A stretch of 64,000 nt of DNA from Argopecten irradians (GCF_041381155.1 NC_091134.1:60481467-60545466), one strand, 5' to 3'; counted from the first letter of the stretch, positions 1-12,241 are shown. The notes: generated by a model not told the origin, from the sequence alone. Program-made: numbers and translations.

Positions 1-272
1 ATTTAATAACTTATTTTAATTATCTGAATTAACAACCTAGTTCAGCAGTTGTATTGCCGTTTTTGGTCCTCCTTTCTTTTTAATATAAAACAAGATTCAA
101 TGATGAACATCTCCGAAAACGAATGTGTCTGCGTTAGTTCGAAAGGTAGCCTTCGCGAAATAATTGCAATGTCAATGATACACAAGCCCGAAAAAATCAA
201 CGGGAAATAGGAATTGATCAATGTGTTTTACAAACATTTACCTAAAGCAAAGTGAGCCGAGAAAACTTCCTA

Positions 273-345
273 GAAAAGGAGTGGTTCAGTAGAATACTTC
301 TTGCACCGCATATATGGTTCCGAGGCCTATCTCAGAACTTCGTAT
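273..345 (+). pseudogene. decayed third tRNA-Gly relic in every unit (unit 1 copy given)
   Basis: From 281 the spacer reads GTGGTTCAGT then AGAAT, matching tRNA-Gly positions 8-25 apart from a 3-nt gap that removes GGT from the D loop. A weaker resemblance (TTGCACCGC, then GGTTCC with CCGAGGCC) continues to about 345. The block recurs at the same place in all units and in the degenerate copy near 19620. It has no cloverleaf and no anticodon arm. A chance match to a 10-mer plus a 5-mer inside a tRNA repeat is possible but less likely than a relic. Confidence 0.45.
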
Positions 346-613
346 GGATCCTAGCTTTGTTTGCTTTATAGTGGTTGAAACTGGTATCTTCTGAAAAAAC
401 GTTAACAAAATATGTTGTCAGAACAAAACTGTAAATCACGTTGAAATGTGTTTATCATAGGTAAATGGAAAAGAAAAAAGCTACACTGCGTAGTTATTCA
501 ATACATTTATCTAACTTATACATAAGTATCTGTTTACCATATGCTCGCAAACATTAAAATCAAAAACAGAAAAATGTTTAATCAGTGAGTTGAATAACAT
601 GAGTGTATAAGAA

Positions 614-684
614 GCATCGGTGGTTCAGTGGTAGAATTCTCGCCTGCCACGCGGGAGGCCCGGGTTCGATTCCCGGCCGATGCA
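614..684 (+). tRNA. tRNA-Gly (GCC), unit 1 copy A
   Basis: This is the reference copy for the array. It is 71 nt and folds as a complete cloverleaf: acceptor GCATCGG/CCGATGC, D stem GTTC/GAAT, anticodon stem CTCGC/GCGGG, loop CTGCCAC with anticodon GCC, T stem CCGGG/CCCGG, discriminator A. The internal pol III A box (TGGTTCAGTGG) and B box (GGTTCGATTCC) are intact. No CCA is encoded and there is no intron. A T4 pol III terminator follows 2 nt after the gene, and TGTATAAGAA lies just upstream. It differs from the human tRNA-Gly(GCC) I remember mainly by a compensated acceptor pair. Confidence 0.98.
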
Positions 685-904
685 CATTTTATTTTATTAA
701 TTGATATACTGATTTTATTTTTGATATTGATAAAATCGCCTCCTGTCAATGATTACATTAATTTTCACTTTATACCTCATCACTTGAAAATACATCATTT
801 TCCCCTCGGGTATCATTAAATATTAGCAACATCACTAACCATATCCTTTATCATGGAGCATACATAATTAGCCATTTTCTGAAATTGAACTTGTCCAATA
901 CGAA

Positions 905-975
905 GCATCGGTGGTTCAGTGGTAGAATTCTCGCCTGCCACGCGGGAGGCCCGGGTTCGATTCCCGGCCGATGCA
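905..975 (+). tRNA. tRNA-Gly (GCC), unit 1 copy B
   Basis: The 71-nt body is identical to copy A, but the flanks are unrelated: CCAATACGAA upstream, and a short A run then TTTTGCC downstream that gives a T4 terminator. The unit therefore carries two promoter contexts for one product. This copy has one extra A in the trailer compared with later B copies. Confidence 0.98.
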
Positions 976-989
976 AAAATTTTGCCATG

Positions 990-1267
990 CAAATTGTTCA
1001 TGCATTGACTTTCTTCTTTTTTAATAACTTATTATAATCATCTAAATTAACAACCTAGTTCATCAGTTGTATTGCCGTTTTTGGTCCTCCTTTGTTTTTA
1101 ATATAAAACAAGATTCAATGATGAACATCAAATTGTTCATGCATTGACTTTCTTCTTATTTAATAACTTATTTTAATTATCTGAATTAACAACCTAGTTC
1201 AGCAGTTGTATTGCCGTTTTTGGTCCTCCTTTCTTTTTAATATAAAACAAGATTCAATGATGAACAT
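990..1267 (+). repeat. 139-bp direct duplication inside each array unit (unit 1 copy given)
   Basis: The block starting CAAATTGTTCATGCATTG at 990 and ending GATGAACAT is repeated at once from 1129. The two copies differ consistently in every unit: the first has AATCATCTAAATTAAC and TTCATCAG, the second AATTATCTGAATTAAC and TTCAGCAG. The duplication therefore predates amplification of the array. Confidence 0.93.
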
Positions 1268-1769
1268 CTCCGAAAACGAATGTGTCTGCGTTAGTTTGAA
1301 AGGTAGCCTTCGCGAAATAATTGCAATGTCAAAGATACACAAGCCCGAAAAAATCAACGGGAAATAGGAATTGATCAATGTGTTTTACAAACATTTACCT
1401 AAAGCAAAGTGAGCCGAGAAAACTTCCTAGAAAAGGAGTGGTTCAGTAGAATACTTCTTGCACCGCATATATGGTTCCGAGGCCTATCCCAGAACTTCGT
1501 ATGGATCCTAGCTTTGTTTGCTCTATAGTGGTTGAAACTGGTATCTTCTAAATAACGTTAACAAAATATGTTGTCAGAACAAAACTGTAAATCACGTTGA
1601 AATGTGTTTATCATAGGTAAATGGAAAAGAAAAAAGCTACACTGCGTAGTTATTCAATACATTTATCTAACTTATACATAAGTATATGTTTACCATATGC
1701 TCGCAAACATTAAAATCAAAAACAGAAAAATGTTTTATGAGTGAGTTGAATAACATGAGTGTATAAGAA

Positions 1770-1840
1770 GCATCGGTGGTTCAGTGGTAGAATTCTCGCC
1801 TGCCACGCGGGAGGCCCGGGTTCGATTCCCGGCCGATGCA
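1770..1840 (+). tRNA. tRNA-Gly (GCC), unit 2 copy A
   Basis: The body is intact. The trailer is a variant (CATTTTTGCC then ATTGATACAC) with a T5 terminator, and it lacks the TTTTATTTTATT stretch found after most A copies. Confidence 0.98.
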
Positions 1841-2055
1841 CATTTTTGCCATTGATACACTGATTTTATTTTTGATATCGATAAAATCGCCTCCTGTCAA
1901 TGATTACATTAATTTTCACTTTATACCTCATCACTTGAAAATACATCATTTTCCCCTCGGGTATCATTAAATATTAGCAACATCACTAACCATATCCTTT
2001 ATCATGGAGCATACATAATTAGCCATTTTCTGAAATTGAACTTGTCCAATACGAA

Positions 2056-2126
2056 GCATCGGTGGTTCAGTGGTAGAATTCTCGCCTGCCACGCGGGAGG
2101 CCCGGGTTCGATTCCCGGCCGATGCA
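2056..2126 (+). tRNA. tRNA-Gly (GCC), unit 2 copy B
   Basis: Intact body. The downstream spacer has an extra A in GTTCAATGCATTG compared with other units. Confidence 0.98.
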
Positions 2127-2920
2127 AAATTTTGCCATGCAAATTGTTCAATGCATTGACTTTCTTCTTTTTAATAACTTATTATAATCATCTAAATTAA
2201 CAACCTAGTTCATCAGTTGTATTGCCGTTTTTGGTCCTCCTTTGTTTTTAATATAAAACAAGATTCAATGATGAACATCAAATTGTTCATGCATTGACTT
2301 TCTTCTTATTTAATAACTTATTTTAATTATCTGAATTAACAACCTAGTTCAGCAGTTGTATTGCCGTTTTTGGTCCTCCTTTCTTTTTAATATAAAACAA
2401 GATTCAATGATGAACATCTCCGAAAACGAATGTGTCTGCGTTAGTTTGAAAGGTAGCCTTCGCGAAATAATTGCAATGTCAAAGATACACAAGCCCGAAA
2501 AAAATCAACGGGAAATAGGAATTGATCAATGTGTTTTACAAACATTTACCTAAAGCAAAGTGAGCCGAGAAAACTTCCTAGAAAAGGAGTGGTTCAGTAG
2601 AATACTTCTTGCACCGCATATATGGTTCCGAGGCCTATCCCAGAACTTCGTATGGATCCTAGCTTTGTTTGCTTTATAGTGGTTGAAACTGGTATCTTCT
2701 AAATAACGTTAACAAAATATGTTGTCAGAACAAAACTGTAAATCACGTTGAAATGTGTTTATCATAGGTAAATGGAAAAGAAAAAAGCTACACTGCGTAG
2801 TTATTCAATACATTTATCTAACTTATACATAAGTATATGTTTACCATATGCTCGCAAACATTAAAATCAAAAACAGAAAAATGTTTAATCAGTGAGTTGA
2901 ATAACATGAGTGTATAAGAA

Positions 2921-2991
2921 GCATCGGTGGTTCAGTGGTAGAATTCTCGCCTGCCACGCGGGAGGCCCGGGTTCGATTCCCGGCCGATGCA
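2921..2991 (+). tRNA. tRNA-Gly (GCC), unit 3 copy A
   Basis: Intact body. The trailer is CATTGTAGCTTTTATTG, so the first T4 stop lies about 9 nt downstream instead of 2, which would give a longer primary transcript tail. Confidence 0.98.
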
Positions 2992-3213
2992 CATTGTAGC
3001 TTTTATTGATTGATACACTGATTTTATTTTTGATATCGATAAAATCGCCTCCTGTCAATGATTACATTAATTTTCACTTTATACCTCATCACTTGAAAAT
3101 ACATCATTTTCCCCTCGGGTATCATTAAATATTAGCAACATCACTAACCATATCCTTTATCATGGAGCATACATAATTAGCCATTTTCTGAAATTGAACT
3201 TGTCCAATACGAA

Positions 3214-3284
3214 GCATCGGTGGTTCAGTGGTAGAATTCTCGCCTGCCACGCGGGAGGCCCGGGTTCGATTCCCGGCCGATGCA
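3214..3284 (+). tRNA. tRNA-Gly (GCC), unit 3 copy B
   Basis: Intact body. Its downstream spacer carries the AATATCTTATT and GGTACTCC variants that recur four units later. Confidence 0.98.
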
Positions 3285-4079
3285 AAATTTTGCCATGCAA
3301 ATTGTTCATGCATTGACTTTCTTCTTTTTTAATATCTTATTATAATCATCTAAATTAACAACCTAGTTCATCAGTTGTATTGCCGTTTTTGGTACTCCTT
3401 TGTTTTTAATATAAAACAAGATTCAATGATGAACATCAAATTGTTCATGCATTGACTTTCTTCTTATTTAATAACTTATTTTAATTATCTGAATTAACAA
3501 CCTAGTTCAGCAGTTGTATTGCCGTTTTTGGTCCTCCTTTCTTTTTAATATAAAACAAGATTCAATGATGAACATCTCCGAAAACGAATGTGTCTGCGTT
3601 AGTTTGAAAGGTAGCCTTCGCGAAATAATTGCAATGTCAAAGATACACAAGCCCGAAAAAATCAACGGGAAATAGGAATTGATCAATGTGTTTTACAAAC
3701 ATTTACCTAAAGCAGAGTGAGCCGAGAAAAACTTCCTAGAAAAGGAGTGGTTCAGTAGAATACTTCTTGCACCGCATATATGGTTCCGAGGCCTATCTCA
3801 GAACTTCGTATGGATCCTAGCTTTGTTTGCTTTATAGTGGTTGAAACTGGTATCTTCTAAAAAACGTTAACAAAATATGTTGTCAGAACAAAACTGTAAA
3901 TCACGTTGAAATGTGTTTATCATAGGTAAATGGAAAAGAAAAAAGCTACACTGCGTAGTTATTCAATACATTTATCTAACTTATACATAAGTATCTGTTT
4001 ACCATATGCTCGCAAACATTAAAATCAAAAACAGAAAAAATGTTTAATCAGTGAGTTGAATAACATGAGTGTATAAGAA

Positions 4080-4150
4080 GCATCGGTGGTTCAGTGGTAG
4101 AATTCTCGCCTGCCACGCGGGAGGCCCGGGTTCGATTCCCGGCCGATGCA
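4080..4150 (+). tRNA. tRNA-Gly (GCC), unit 4 copy A
   Basis: Intact body with the standard CATTTTATTTTATT trailer and T4 terminator. Confidence 0.98.
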
Positions 4151-4370
4151 CATTTTATTTTATTAATTGATATACTGATTTTATTTTTGATATTGATAAA
4201 ATCGCCTCCTGTCAATGATTACATTAATTTTCACTTTATACCTCATCACTTGAAAATACATCATTTTCCCCTCGGGTATCATTAAATATTAGCAACATCA
4301 CTAACCATATCCTTTATCATGGAGCATACATAATTAGCCATTTTCTGAAATTGAACTTGTCCAATACGAA

Positions 4371-4441
4371 GCATCGGTGGTTCAGTGGTAGAATTCTCGC
4401 CTGCCACGCGGGAGGCCCGGGTTCGATTCCCGGCCGATGCA
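4371..4441 (+). tRNA. tRNA-Gly (GCC), unit 4 copy B
   Basis: Intact body, standard upstream CCAATACGAA and T4 trailer. Confidence 0.98.
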
Positions 4442-5233
4442 AAATTTTGCCATGCAAATTGTTCATGCATTGACTTTCTTCTTTTTTAATAACTTATTAT
4501 AATCATCTAAATTAACAACCTAGTTCATCAGTTGTATTGCCGTTTTTGGTCCTCCTTTGTTTTTAATATAAAACAAGATTCAATGATGAACATCAAATTG
4601 TTCATGCATTGACTTTCTTCTTATTTAATAACTTATTTTAATTATCTGAATTAACAACCTAGTTCAGCAGTTGTATTGCCGTTTTTGGTCCTCCTTTCTT
4701 TTTAATATAAAACAAGATTCAATGATGAACATCTCCGAAAACGAATGTGTCTGCGTTAGTTTGAAAGGTAGCCTTCGCGAAATAATTGCAATGTCAAAGA
4801 TACACAAGCCCGAAAAAATCAACGGGAAATAGGAATTGATCAATGTTTTTACAAACATTTACCTAAAGCAGAGTGAGCCGAGAAAACTTCCTAGAAAAAG
4901 GAATGGTTCAGTAGAATACTTCTTGCACCGCATATATGGTTCCGAGGCCTATCCCAGAACTTCGTATGGATCCTAGCTTTGTTTGCTTTATAGTGGTTGA
5001 AACTGGTATCTTCTAAAAACGTTAACAAAATATGTTGTCAGAACAAAACTGTAAATCACGTTGAAATGTGTTTATCATAGGTAAATGGAAAAGAAAAAAG
5101 CTACACTGCGTAGTTATTCAATACATTTATCTAACTTATACATAAGTATCTGTTTACCATATGCTCGCAAACATTAAAATCAAAAACAGAAAAAATGTTT
5201 ATCAGTGAGTTGAATAACATGAGTGTATAAGAA

Positions 5234-5304
5234 GCATCGGTGGTTCAGTGGTAGAATTCTCGCCTGCCACGCGGGAGGCCCGGGTTCGATTCCCGGCCGA
5301 TGCA
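5234..5304 (+). tRNA. tRNA-Gly (GCC), unit 5 copy A
   Basis: Intact body. The leader spacer has a small deletion (ATGTTTATCAG instead of ATGTTTAATCAG) about 35 bp upstream. Confidence 0.98.
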
Positions 5305-5524
5305 CATTTTATTTTATTAATTGATATACTGATTTTATTTTTGATATTGATAAAATCGCCTCCTGTCAATGATTACATTAATTTTCACTTTATACCTCAT
5401 CACTTGAAAATACATCATTTTCCCCTCGGGTATCATTAAATATTAGCAACATCACTAACCATATCCTTTATCATGGAGCATACATAATTAGCCATTTTCT
5501 GAAATTGAACTTGTCCAATACGAA

Positions 5525-5595
5525 GCATCGGTGGTTCAGTGGTAGAATTCTCGCCTGCCACGCGGGAGGCCCGGGTTCGATTCCCGGCCGATGCA
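5525..5595 (+). tRNA. tRNA-Gly (GCC), unit 5 copy B
   Basis: Intact body, standard flanks. Confidence 0.98.
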
Positions 5596-6391
5596 AAATT
5601 TTGCCATGCAAATTGTTCATGCATTGACTTTCTTCTTTTTTAATAACTTATTATAATCATCTAAATTAACAACCTAGTTCATCAGTTGTATTGCCGTTTT
5701 TGGTCCTCCTTTGTTTTTTAATATAAAACAAGATTCAATGATGAACATCAAATTGTTCATGCATTGACTTTCTTCTTATTTAATAACTTATTTTAATTAT
5801 CTGAATTAACAACCTAGTTCAGCAGTTGTATTGCCGTTTTTGGTCCTCCTTTCTTTTTAATATAAAACAAGATTCAATGATGAACATCTCCGAAAACGAA
5901 TGTGTCTGCGTTAGTTCGAAAGGTAGCCTTCGCGAAATAATTGCAATGTCAATGATACACAAGCCCGAAAAAATCAACGGGAAATAGGAATTGATCAATG
6001 TGTTTTTACAAAACATTTACCTAAAGCAAAGTGAGCCGAGAAAACTTCCTAGAAAAGGAGTGGTTCAGTAGAATACTTCTTGCACCGCATATATGGTTCC
6101 GAGGCCTATTCCAGAACTTCGTATGGATCCTAGCTTTGTTTGCTTTATAGTGGTTGAAACTGGTATCTTCTAAAAAACGTTAACAAAATATGTTGTCAGA
6201 ACAAAACTGTAAATCACGTTGAAATGTGTTTATCATAGGTAAATGGAAAAGAAAAAAGCTACACTGCGTAGTTATTCAATACATTTATCTAACTTATACA
6301 TAAGTATCTGTTTACCATATGCTCGCAAACATTAAAATCAAAAACAGAAAAATGTTTAATCAGTGAGTTGAATAACATGAGTGTATAAGAA

Positions 6392-6462
6392 GCATCGGTG
6401 GTTCAGTGGTAGAATTCTCGCCTGCCACGCGGGAGGCCCGGGTTCGATTCCCGGCCGATGCA
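6392..6462 (+). tRNA. tRNA-Gly (GCC), unit 6 copy A
   Basis: Intact body, standard flanks. The spacer before it has the GTTCGAAAGG and AATGATAC variants also seen in the first and following units. Confidence 0.98.
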
Positions 6463-6682
6463 CATTTTATTTTATTAATTGATATACTGATTTTATTTTT
6501 GATATTGATAAAATCGCCTCCTGTCAATGATTACATTAATTTTCACTTTATACCTCATCACTTGAAAATACATCATTTTCCCCTCGGGTATCATTAAATA
6601 TTAGCAACATCACTAACCATATCCTTTATCATGGAGCATACATAATTAGCCATTTTCTGAAATTGAACTTGTCCAATACGAA

Positions 6683-6753
6683 GCATCGGTGGTTCAGTGG
6701 TAGAATTCTCGCCTGCCACGCGGGAGGCCCGGGTTCGATTCCCGGCCGATGCA
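6683..6753 (+). tRNA. tRNA-Gly (GCC), unit 6 copy B
   Basis: Intact body, standard flanks. Confidence 0.98.
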
Positions 6754-7546
6754 AAATTTTGCCATGCAAATTGTTCATGCATTGACTTTCTTCTTTTTTA
6801 ATAACTTATTATAATCATCTAAATTAACAACCTAGTTCATCAGTTGTATTGCCGTTTTTGGTCCTCCTTTGTTTTTAATATAAAACAAGATTCAATGATG
6901 AACATCAAATTGTTCATGCATTGACTTTCTTCTTATTTAATAACTTATTTTAATTATCTGAATTAACAACCTGGTTCAGCAGTTGTATTGCCGTTTTTGG
7001 TCCTCCTTTCTTTTTAATATAAAACAAGATTCAATGATGAACATCTCCGAAAACGAATGTGTCTGCGTTAGTTCGAAAGGTAGCCTTCGCGAAATAATTG
7101 CAATGTCAATGATACACAAGCCCGAAAAAATCAACGGGAAATAGGAATTGATCAATGTGTTTTACAAACATTTACCTAAAGCAAAGTGAGCCGAGAAAAC
7201 TTCCTAGAAAAGGAGTGGTTCAGTAGAATACTTCTTGCACCGCATATATGGTTCCGAGGCCTATCCCAGAACTTCGTATGGATCCTAGCTTTGTTTGCTT
7301 TATAGTGGTTGAAACTGGTATCTTCTAAATAACGTTAACAAAATATGTTGTCAGAACAAAACTGTAAATCACGTTGAAATGTGTTTATCATAGGTAAATG
7401 GAAAAGAAAAAAGCTACACTGCGTAGTTATTCAATACATTTATCTAACTTATACATAAGTATATGTTTACCATATGCTCGCAAACATTAAAATCAAAAAC
7501 AGAAAAATGTTTAATCAGTGAGTTGAATAACATGAGTGTATAAGAA

Positions 7547-7617
7547 GCATCGGTGGTTCAGTGGTAGAATTCTCGCCTGCCACGCGGGAGGCCCGGGTTC
7601 GATTCCCGGCCGATGCA
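7547..7617 (+). tRNA. tRNA-Gly (GCC), unit 7 copy A
   Basis: Intact body, standard flanks. Confidence 0.98.
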
Positions 7618-7837
7618 CATTTTATTTTATTAATTGATATACTGATTTTATTTTTGATATTGATAAAATCGCCTCCTGTCAATGATTACATTAATTTTCA
7701 CTTTATACCTCATCACTTGAAAATACATCATTTTCCCCTCGGGTATCATTAAATATTAGCAACATCACTAACCATATCCTTTATCATGGAGCATACATAA
7801 TTAGCCATTTTCTGAAATTGAACTTGTCCAATACGAA

Positions 7838-7908
7838 GCATCGGTGGTTCAGTGGTAGAATTCTCGCCTGCCACGCGGGAGGCCCGGGTTCGATTCCCGG
7901 CCGATGCA
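7838..7908 (+). tRNA. tRNA-Gly (GCC), unit 7 copy B
   Basis: Intact body. The following spacer repeats the unit 3 variants (AATATCTTATT at 7955, GGTACTCC near 8016). Confidence 0.98.
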
Positions 7909-8703
7909 AAATTTTGCCATGCAAATTGTTCATGCATTGACTTTCTTCTTTTTTAATATCTTATTATAATCATCTAAATTAACAACCTAGTTCATCAGTT
8001 GTATTGCCGTTTTTGGTACTCCTTTGTTTTTAATATAAAACAAGATTCAATGATGAACATCAAATTGTTCATGCATTGACTTTCTTCTTATTTAATAACT
8101 TATTTTAATTATCTGAATTAACAACCTGGTTCAGCAGTTGTATTGCCGTTTTTGGTCCTCCTTTCTTTTTAATATAAAACAAGATTCAATGATGAACATC
8201 TCCGAAAACGAATGTGTCTGCGTTAGTTTGAAAGGTAGCCTTCGCGAAATAATTGCAATGTCAAAGATACACAAGCCCGAAAAAATCAACGGGAAATAGG
8301 AATTGATCAATGTGTTTTACAAACATTTACCTAAAGCAGAGTGAGCCGAGAAAACTTCCTAGAAAAGGAATGGTTCAGTAGAATACTTCTTGCACCGCAT
8401 ATATGGTTCCGAGGCCTATCTCAGAACTTCGTATGGATCCTAGCTTTGTTTGCTTTTATAGTGGTTGAAACTGGTATCTTCTGAAAAAACGTTAACAAAA
8501 TATGTTGTCAGAACAAAACTGTAAATCACGTTGAAATGTGTTTATCATAGGTAAATGGAAAAGAAAAAAGCTACACTGCGTAGTTATTCAATACATTTAT
8601 CTAACTTATACATAAGCATCTGTTTACCATATGCTCGCAAACATTAAAATCAAAAACAGAAAAATGTTTAATCAGTGAGTTGAATAACATGAGTGTATAA
8701 GAA

Positions 8704-8774
8704 GCATCGGTGGTTCAGTGGTAGAATTCTCGCCTGCCACGCGGGAGGCCCGGGTTCGATTCCCGGCCGATGCA
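8704..8774 (+). tRNA. tRNA-Gly (GCC), unit 8 copy A
   Basis: Intact body. The upstream spacer has CATAAGCATCTG in place of CATAAGTATCTG, a variant shared only with unit 16. Confidence 0.98.
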
Positions 8775-8994
8775 CATTTTATTTTATTAATTGATATACT
8801 GATTTTATTTTTGATATTGATAAAATCGCCTCCTGTCAATGATTACATTAATTTTCACTTTATACCTCATCACTTGAAAATACATCATTTTCCCCTCGGG
8901 TATCATTAAATATTAGCAACATCACTAACCATATCCTTTATCATGGAGCATACATAATTAGCCATTTTCTGAAATTGAACTTGTCCAATACGAA

Positions 8995-9065
8995 GCATCG
9001 GTGGTTCAGTGGTAGAATTCTCGCCTGCCACGCGGGAGGCCCGGGTTCGATTCCCGGCCGATGCA
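8995..9065 (+). tRNA. tRNA-Gly (GCC), unit 8 copy B
   Basis: Intact body, standard flanks. Confidence 0.98.
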
Positions 9066-9859
9066 AAATTTTGCCATGCAAATTGTTCATGCATTGACTT
9101 TCTTCTTTTTTAATAACTTATTATAATCATCTAAATTAACAACCTAGTTCATCAGTTGTATTGCCGTTTTTGGTCCTCCTTTGTTTTTAATATAAAACAA
9201 GATTCAATGATGAACATCAAATTGTTCATGCATTGACTTTCTTCTTATTTAATAACTTATTTTAATTATCTGAATTAACAACCTGGTTCAGCAGTTGTAT
9301 TGCCGTTTTTGGTCCTCCTTTCTTTTTGATATAAAACAAGATTGAATGATGAACATCTCCGAAAACGAATGTGTCTGCGTTAGTTTGAAAGGTAGCCTTC
9401 GCGAAATAATTGCAATGTCAAAGATACACAAGCCCAAAAAAATCAACGGGAAATAGGAATTGATCAATGTATTTTACAAACATTTACCTAAAGCAGAGTG
9501 AGCCGAGAAAACTTCCTAGAAAAGGAATGGTTCAGTAGAATACTTCTTGCACCGCATATATGGTTCCGAGGCCTATCTCAGAACTTCGTATGGATCCTAG
9601 CTTTGTTTGCTTTATAGTGGTTGAAACTGGTATCTTCTGAAAAAACGTTAACAAAATATGTTGTCAGAACAAAACTGTAAATCACGTTGAAATGTGTTTA
9701 TCATAGGTAAATGGAAAAGAAAAAAGCTACACTGCGTAGTTATTCAATACATTTATCTAACTTATACATAAGTATCTGTTTACCATATGCTCGCAAACAT
9801 TAAAATCAAAAACAGAAAAATGTTTAATCAGTGAGTTGAATAACATGAGTGTATAAGAA

Positions 9860-9930
9860 GCATCGGTGGTTCAGTGGTAGAATTCTCGCCTGCCACGCGG
9901 GAGGCCCGGGTTCGATTCCCGGCCGATGCA
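9860..9930 (+). tRNA. tRNA-Gly (GCC), unit 9 copy A
   Basis: Intact body, standard flanks. Confidence 0.98.
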
Positions 9931-10150
9931 CATTTTATTTTATTAATTGATATACTGATTTTATTTTTGATATTGATAAAATCGCCTCCTGTCAATGATT
10001 ACATTAATTTTCACTTTATACCTCATCACTTGAAAATACATCATTTTCCCCTCGGGTATCATTAAATATTAGCAACATCACTAACCATATCCTTTATCAT
10101 GGAGCATACATAATTAGCCATTTTCTGAAATTGAACTTGTCCAATACGAA

Positions 10151-10221
10151 GCATCGGTGGTTCAGTGGTAGAATTCTCGCCTGCCACGCGGGAGGCCCGG
10201 GTTCGATTCCCGGCCGATGCA
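10151..10221 (+). tRNA. tRNA-Gly (GCC), unit 9 copy B
   Basis: Intact body. The following spacer has AATATCTTATT (10268) and a contracted GGTCTCC followed by a T run. Confidence 0.98.
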
Positions 10222-11013
10222 AAATTTTGCCATGCAAATTGTTCATGCATTGACTTTCTTCTTTTTTAATATCTTATTATAATCATCTAAATTAACAACC
10301 TAGTTCATCAGTTGTATTGCCGTTTTTGGTCTCCTTTTTTTTAATATAAAACAAGATTCAATGATGAACATCAAATTGTTCATGCATTGACTTTCTTCTT
10401 ATTTAATAACTTATTTTAATTATCTGAATTAACAACCTAGTTCAGCAGTTGTATTGCCGTTTTTGGTCCTCCTTTCTTTTTAATATAAAACAAGATTCAA
10501 TGATGAACATCTCCGAAAACGAATGTGTCTGCGTTAGTTTGAAAGGTAGCCTTCGCGAAATAATTGCAATGTCAAAGATACACAAGCCCGAAAAAATCAA
10601 CGGGAAATAGGAATTGATCAATGTGTTTTACAAACATTTACCTAAAGCAGAGTGAGCCGAGAAAACTTCCTAGAAAAGGAATGGTTCAGTAGAATACTTC
10701 TTGCACCGCATATATGGTTCCGAGGCCTATCTCAGAACTTCGTATGGATCCTAGCTTTGTTTGCTTTATAGTGGTTGAAACTGGTATCTTCTGAAAAAAC
10801 GTTAACAAAATATGTTGTCAGAACAAAACTGTAAATCACGTTGAAATGTGTTTATCATAGGTAAATGGAAAAGAAAAAAGCTACACTGCGTAGTTATTCA
10901 ATACATTTATCTAACTTATACATAAGTATCTGTTTACCATATGCTCGCAAACATTAAAATCAAAAACAGAAAAATGTTTAATCAGTGAGTTGAATAACAT
11001 GAGTGTATAAGAA

Positions 11014-11084
11014 GCATCGGTGGTTCAGTGGTAGAATTCTCGCCTGCCACGCGGGAGGCCCGGGTTCGATTCCCGGCCGATGCA
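11014..11084 (+). tRNA. tRNA-Gly (GCC), unit 10 copy A
   Basis: Intact body, standard flanks. Confidence 0.98.
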
Positions 11085-11304
11085 CATTTTATTTTATTAA
11101 TTGATATACTGATTTTATTTTTGATATTGATAAAATCGCCTCCTGTCAATGATTACATTAATTTTCACTTTATACCTCATCACTTGAAAATACATCATTT
11201 TCCCCTCGGGTATCATTAAATATTAGCAACATCACTAACCATATCCTTTATCATGGAGCATACATAATTAGCCATTTTCTGAAATTGAACTTGTCCAATA
11301 CGAA

Positions 11305-11375
11305 GCATCGGTGGTTCAGTGGTAGAATTCTCGCCTGCCACGCGGGAGGCCCGGGTTCGATTCCCGGCCGATGCA
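11305..11375 (+). tRNA. tRNA-Gly (GCC), unit 10 copy B
   Basis: Intact body, standard flanks. Confidence 0.98.
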
Positions 11376-12170
11376 AAATTTTGCCATGCAAATTGTTCAT
11401 GCATTGACTTTCTTCTTTTTTAATAACTTATTATAATCATCTAAATTAACAACCTAGTTCATCAGTTGTATTGCCGTTTTTGGTCCTCCTTTGTTTTTAA
11501 TATAAAACAAGATTCAATGATGAACATCAAATTGTTCATGCATTGACTTTCTTCTTATTTAATAACTTATTTTAATTATCTGAATTAACAACCTGGTTCA
11601 GCAGTTGTATTGCCGTTTTTGGTCCTCCTTTCTTTTTAATATAAAACAAGATTCAATGATGAACATCTCCGAAAACGAATGTGTCTGCGTTAGTTTGAAA
11701 GGTAGCCTTCGCGAAATAATTGCAATGTCAAAGATACACAAGCCCGAAAAAATCAACGGGAAATAGGAATTGATCAATGTATTTTACAAACATTTACCTA
11801 AAGCAGAGTGAGCCGAGAAAACTTCCTAGAAAAGGAATGGTTCAGTAGAATACTTCTTGCACCGCATATATGGTTCCGAGGCCTATCTCAGAACTTCGTA
11901 TGGATCCTAGCTTTGTTTGCTTTATAGTGGTTGAAACTGGTATCTTCTAAAAAAACGTTAACAAAATATGTTGTCAGAACAAAACTGTAAATCACGTTGA
12001 AATGTGTTTATCATAGGTAAATGGAAAAGAAAAAAAGCTACACTGCGTAGTTATTCAATACATTTATCTAACTTATACATAAGTATCTGTTTACCATATG
12101 CACGCAAACATTAAAATCAAAAACAGAAAAAATTTTAATCAGTGAGTTGAATAACATGAGTGTATAAGAA

Positions 12171-12241
12171 GCATCGGTGGTTCAGTGGTAGAATTCTCGC
12201 CTGCCACGCGGGAGGCCCGGGTTCGATTCCCGGCCGATGCA
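12171..12241 (+). tRNA. tRNA-Gly (GCC), unit 11 copy A
   Basis: Intact body. The trailer lacks 5 bp of the TTTTA repeat (CATTTTATTAATTG) but keeps a T4 stop. Confidence 0.98.

Noticed and set aside
614-819. Identical 62-63 codon ORFs on both strands repeated in almost every array unit
   Set aside because: They read through the tRNA-Gly genes and their flanks (for example RFPADAH and SAGNRTRASRVAGENS). Their repetition reflects the tRNA repeat, not a protein family.
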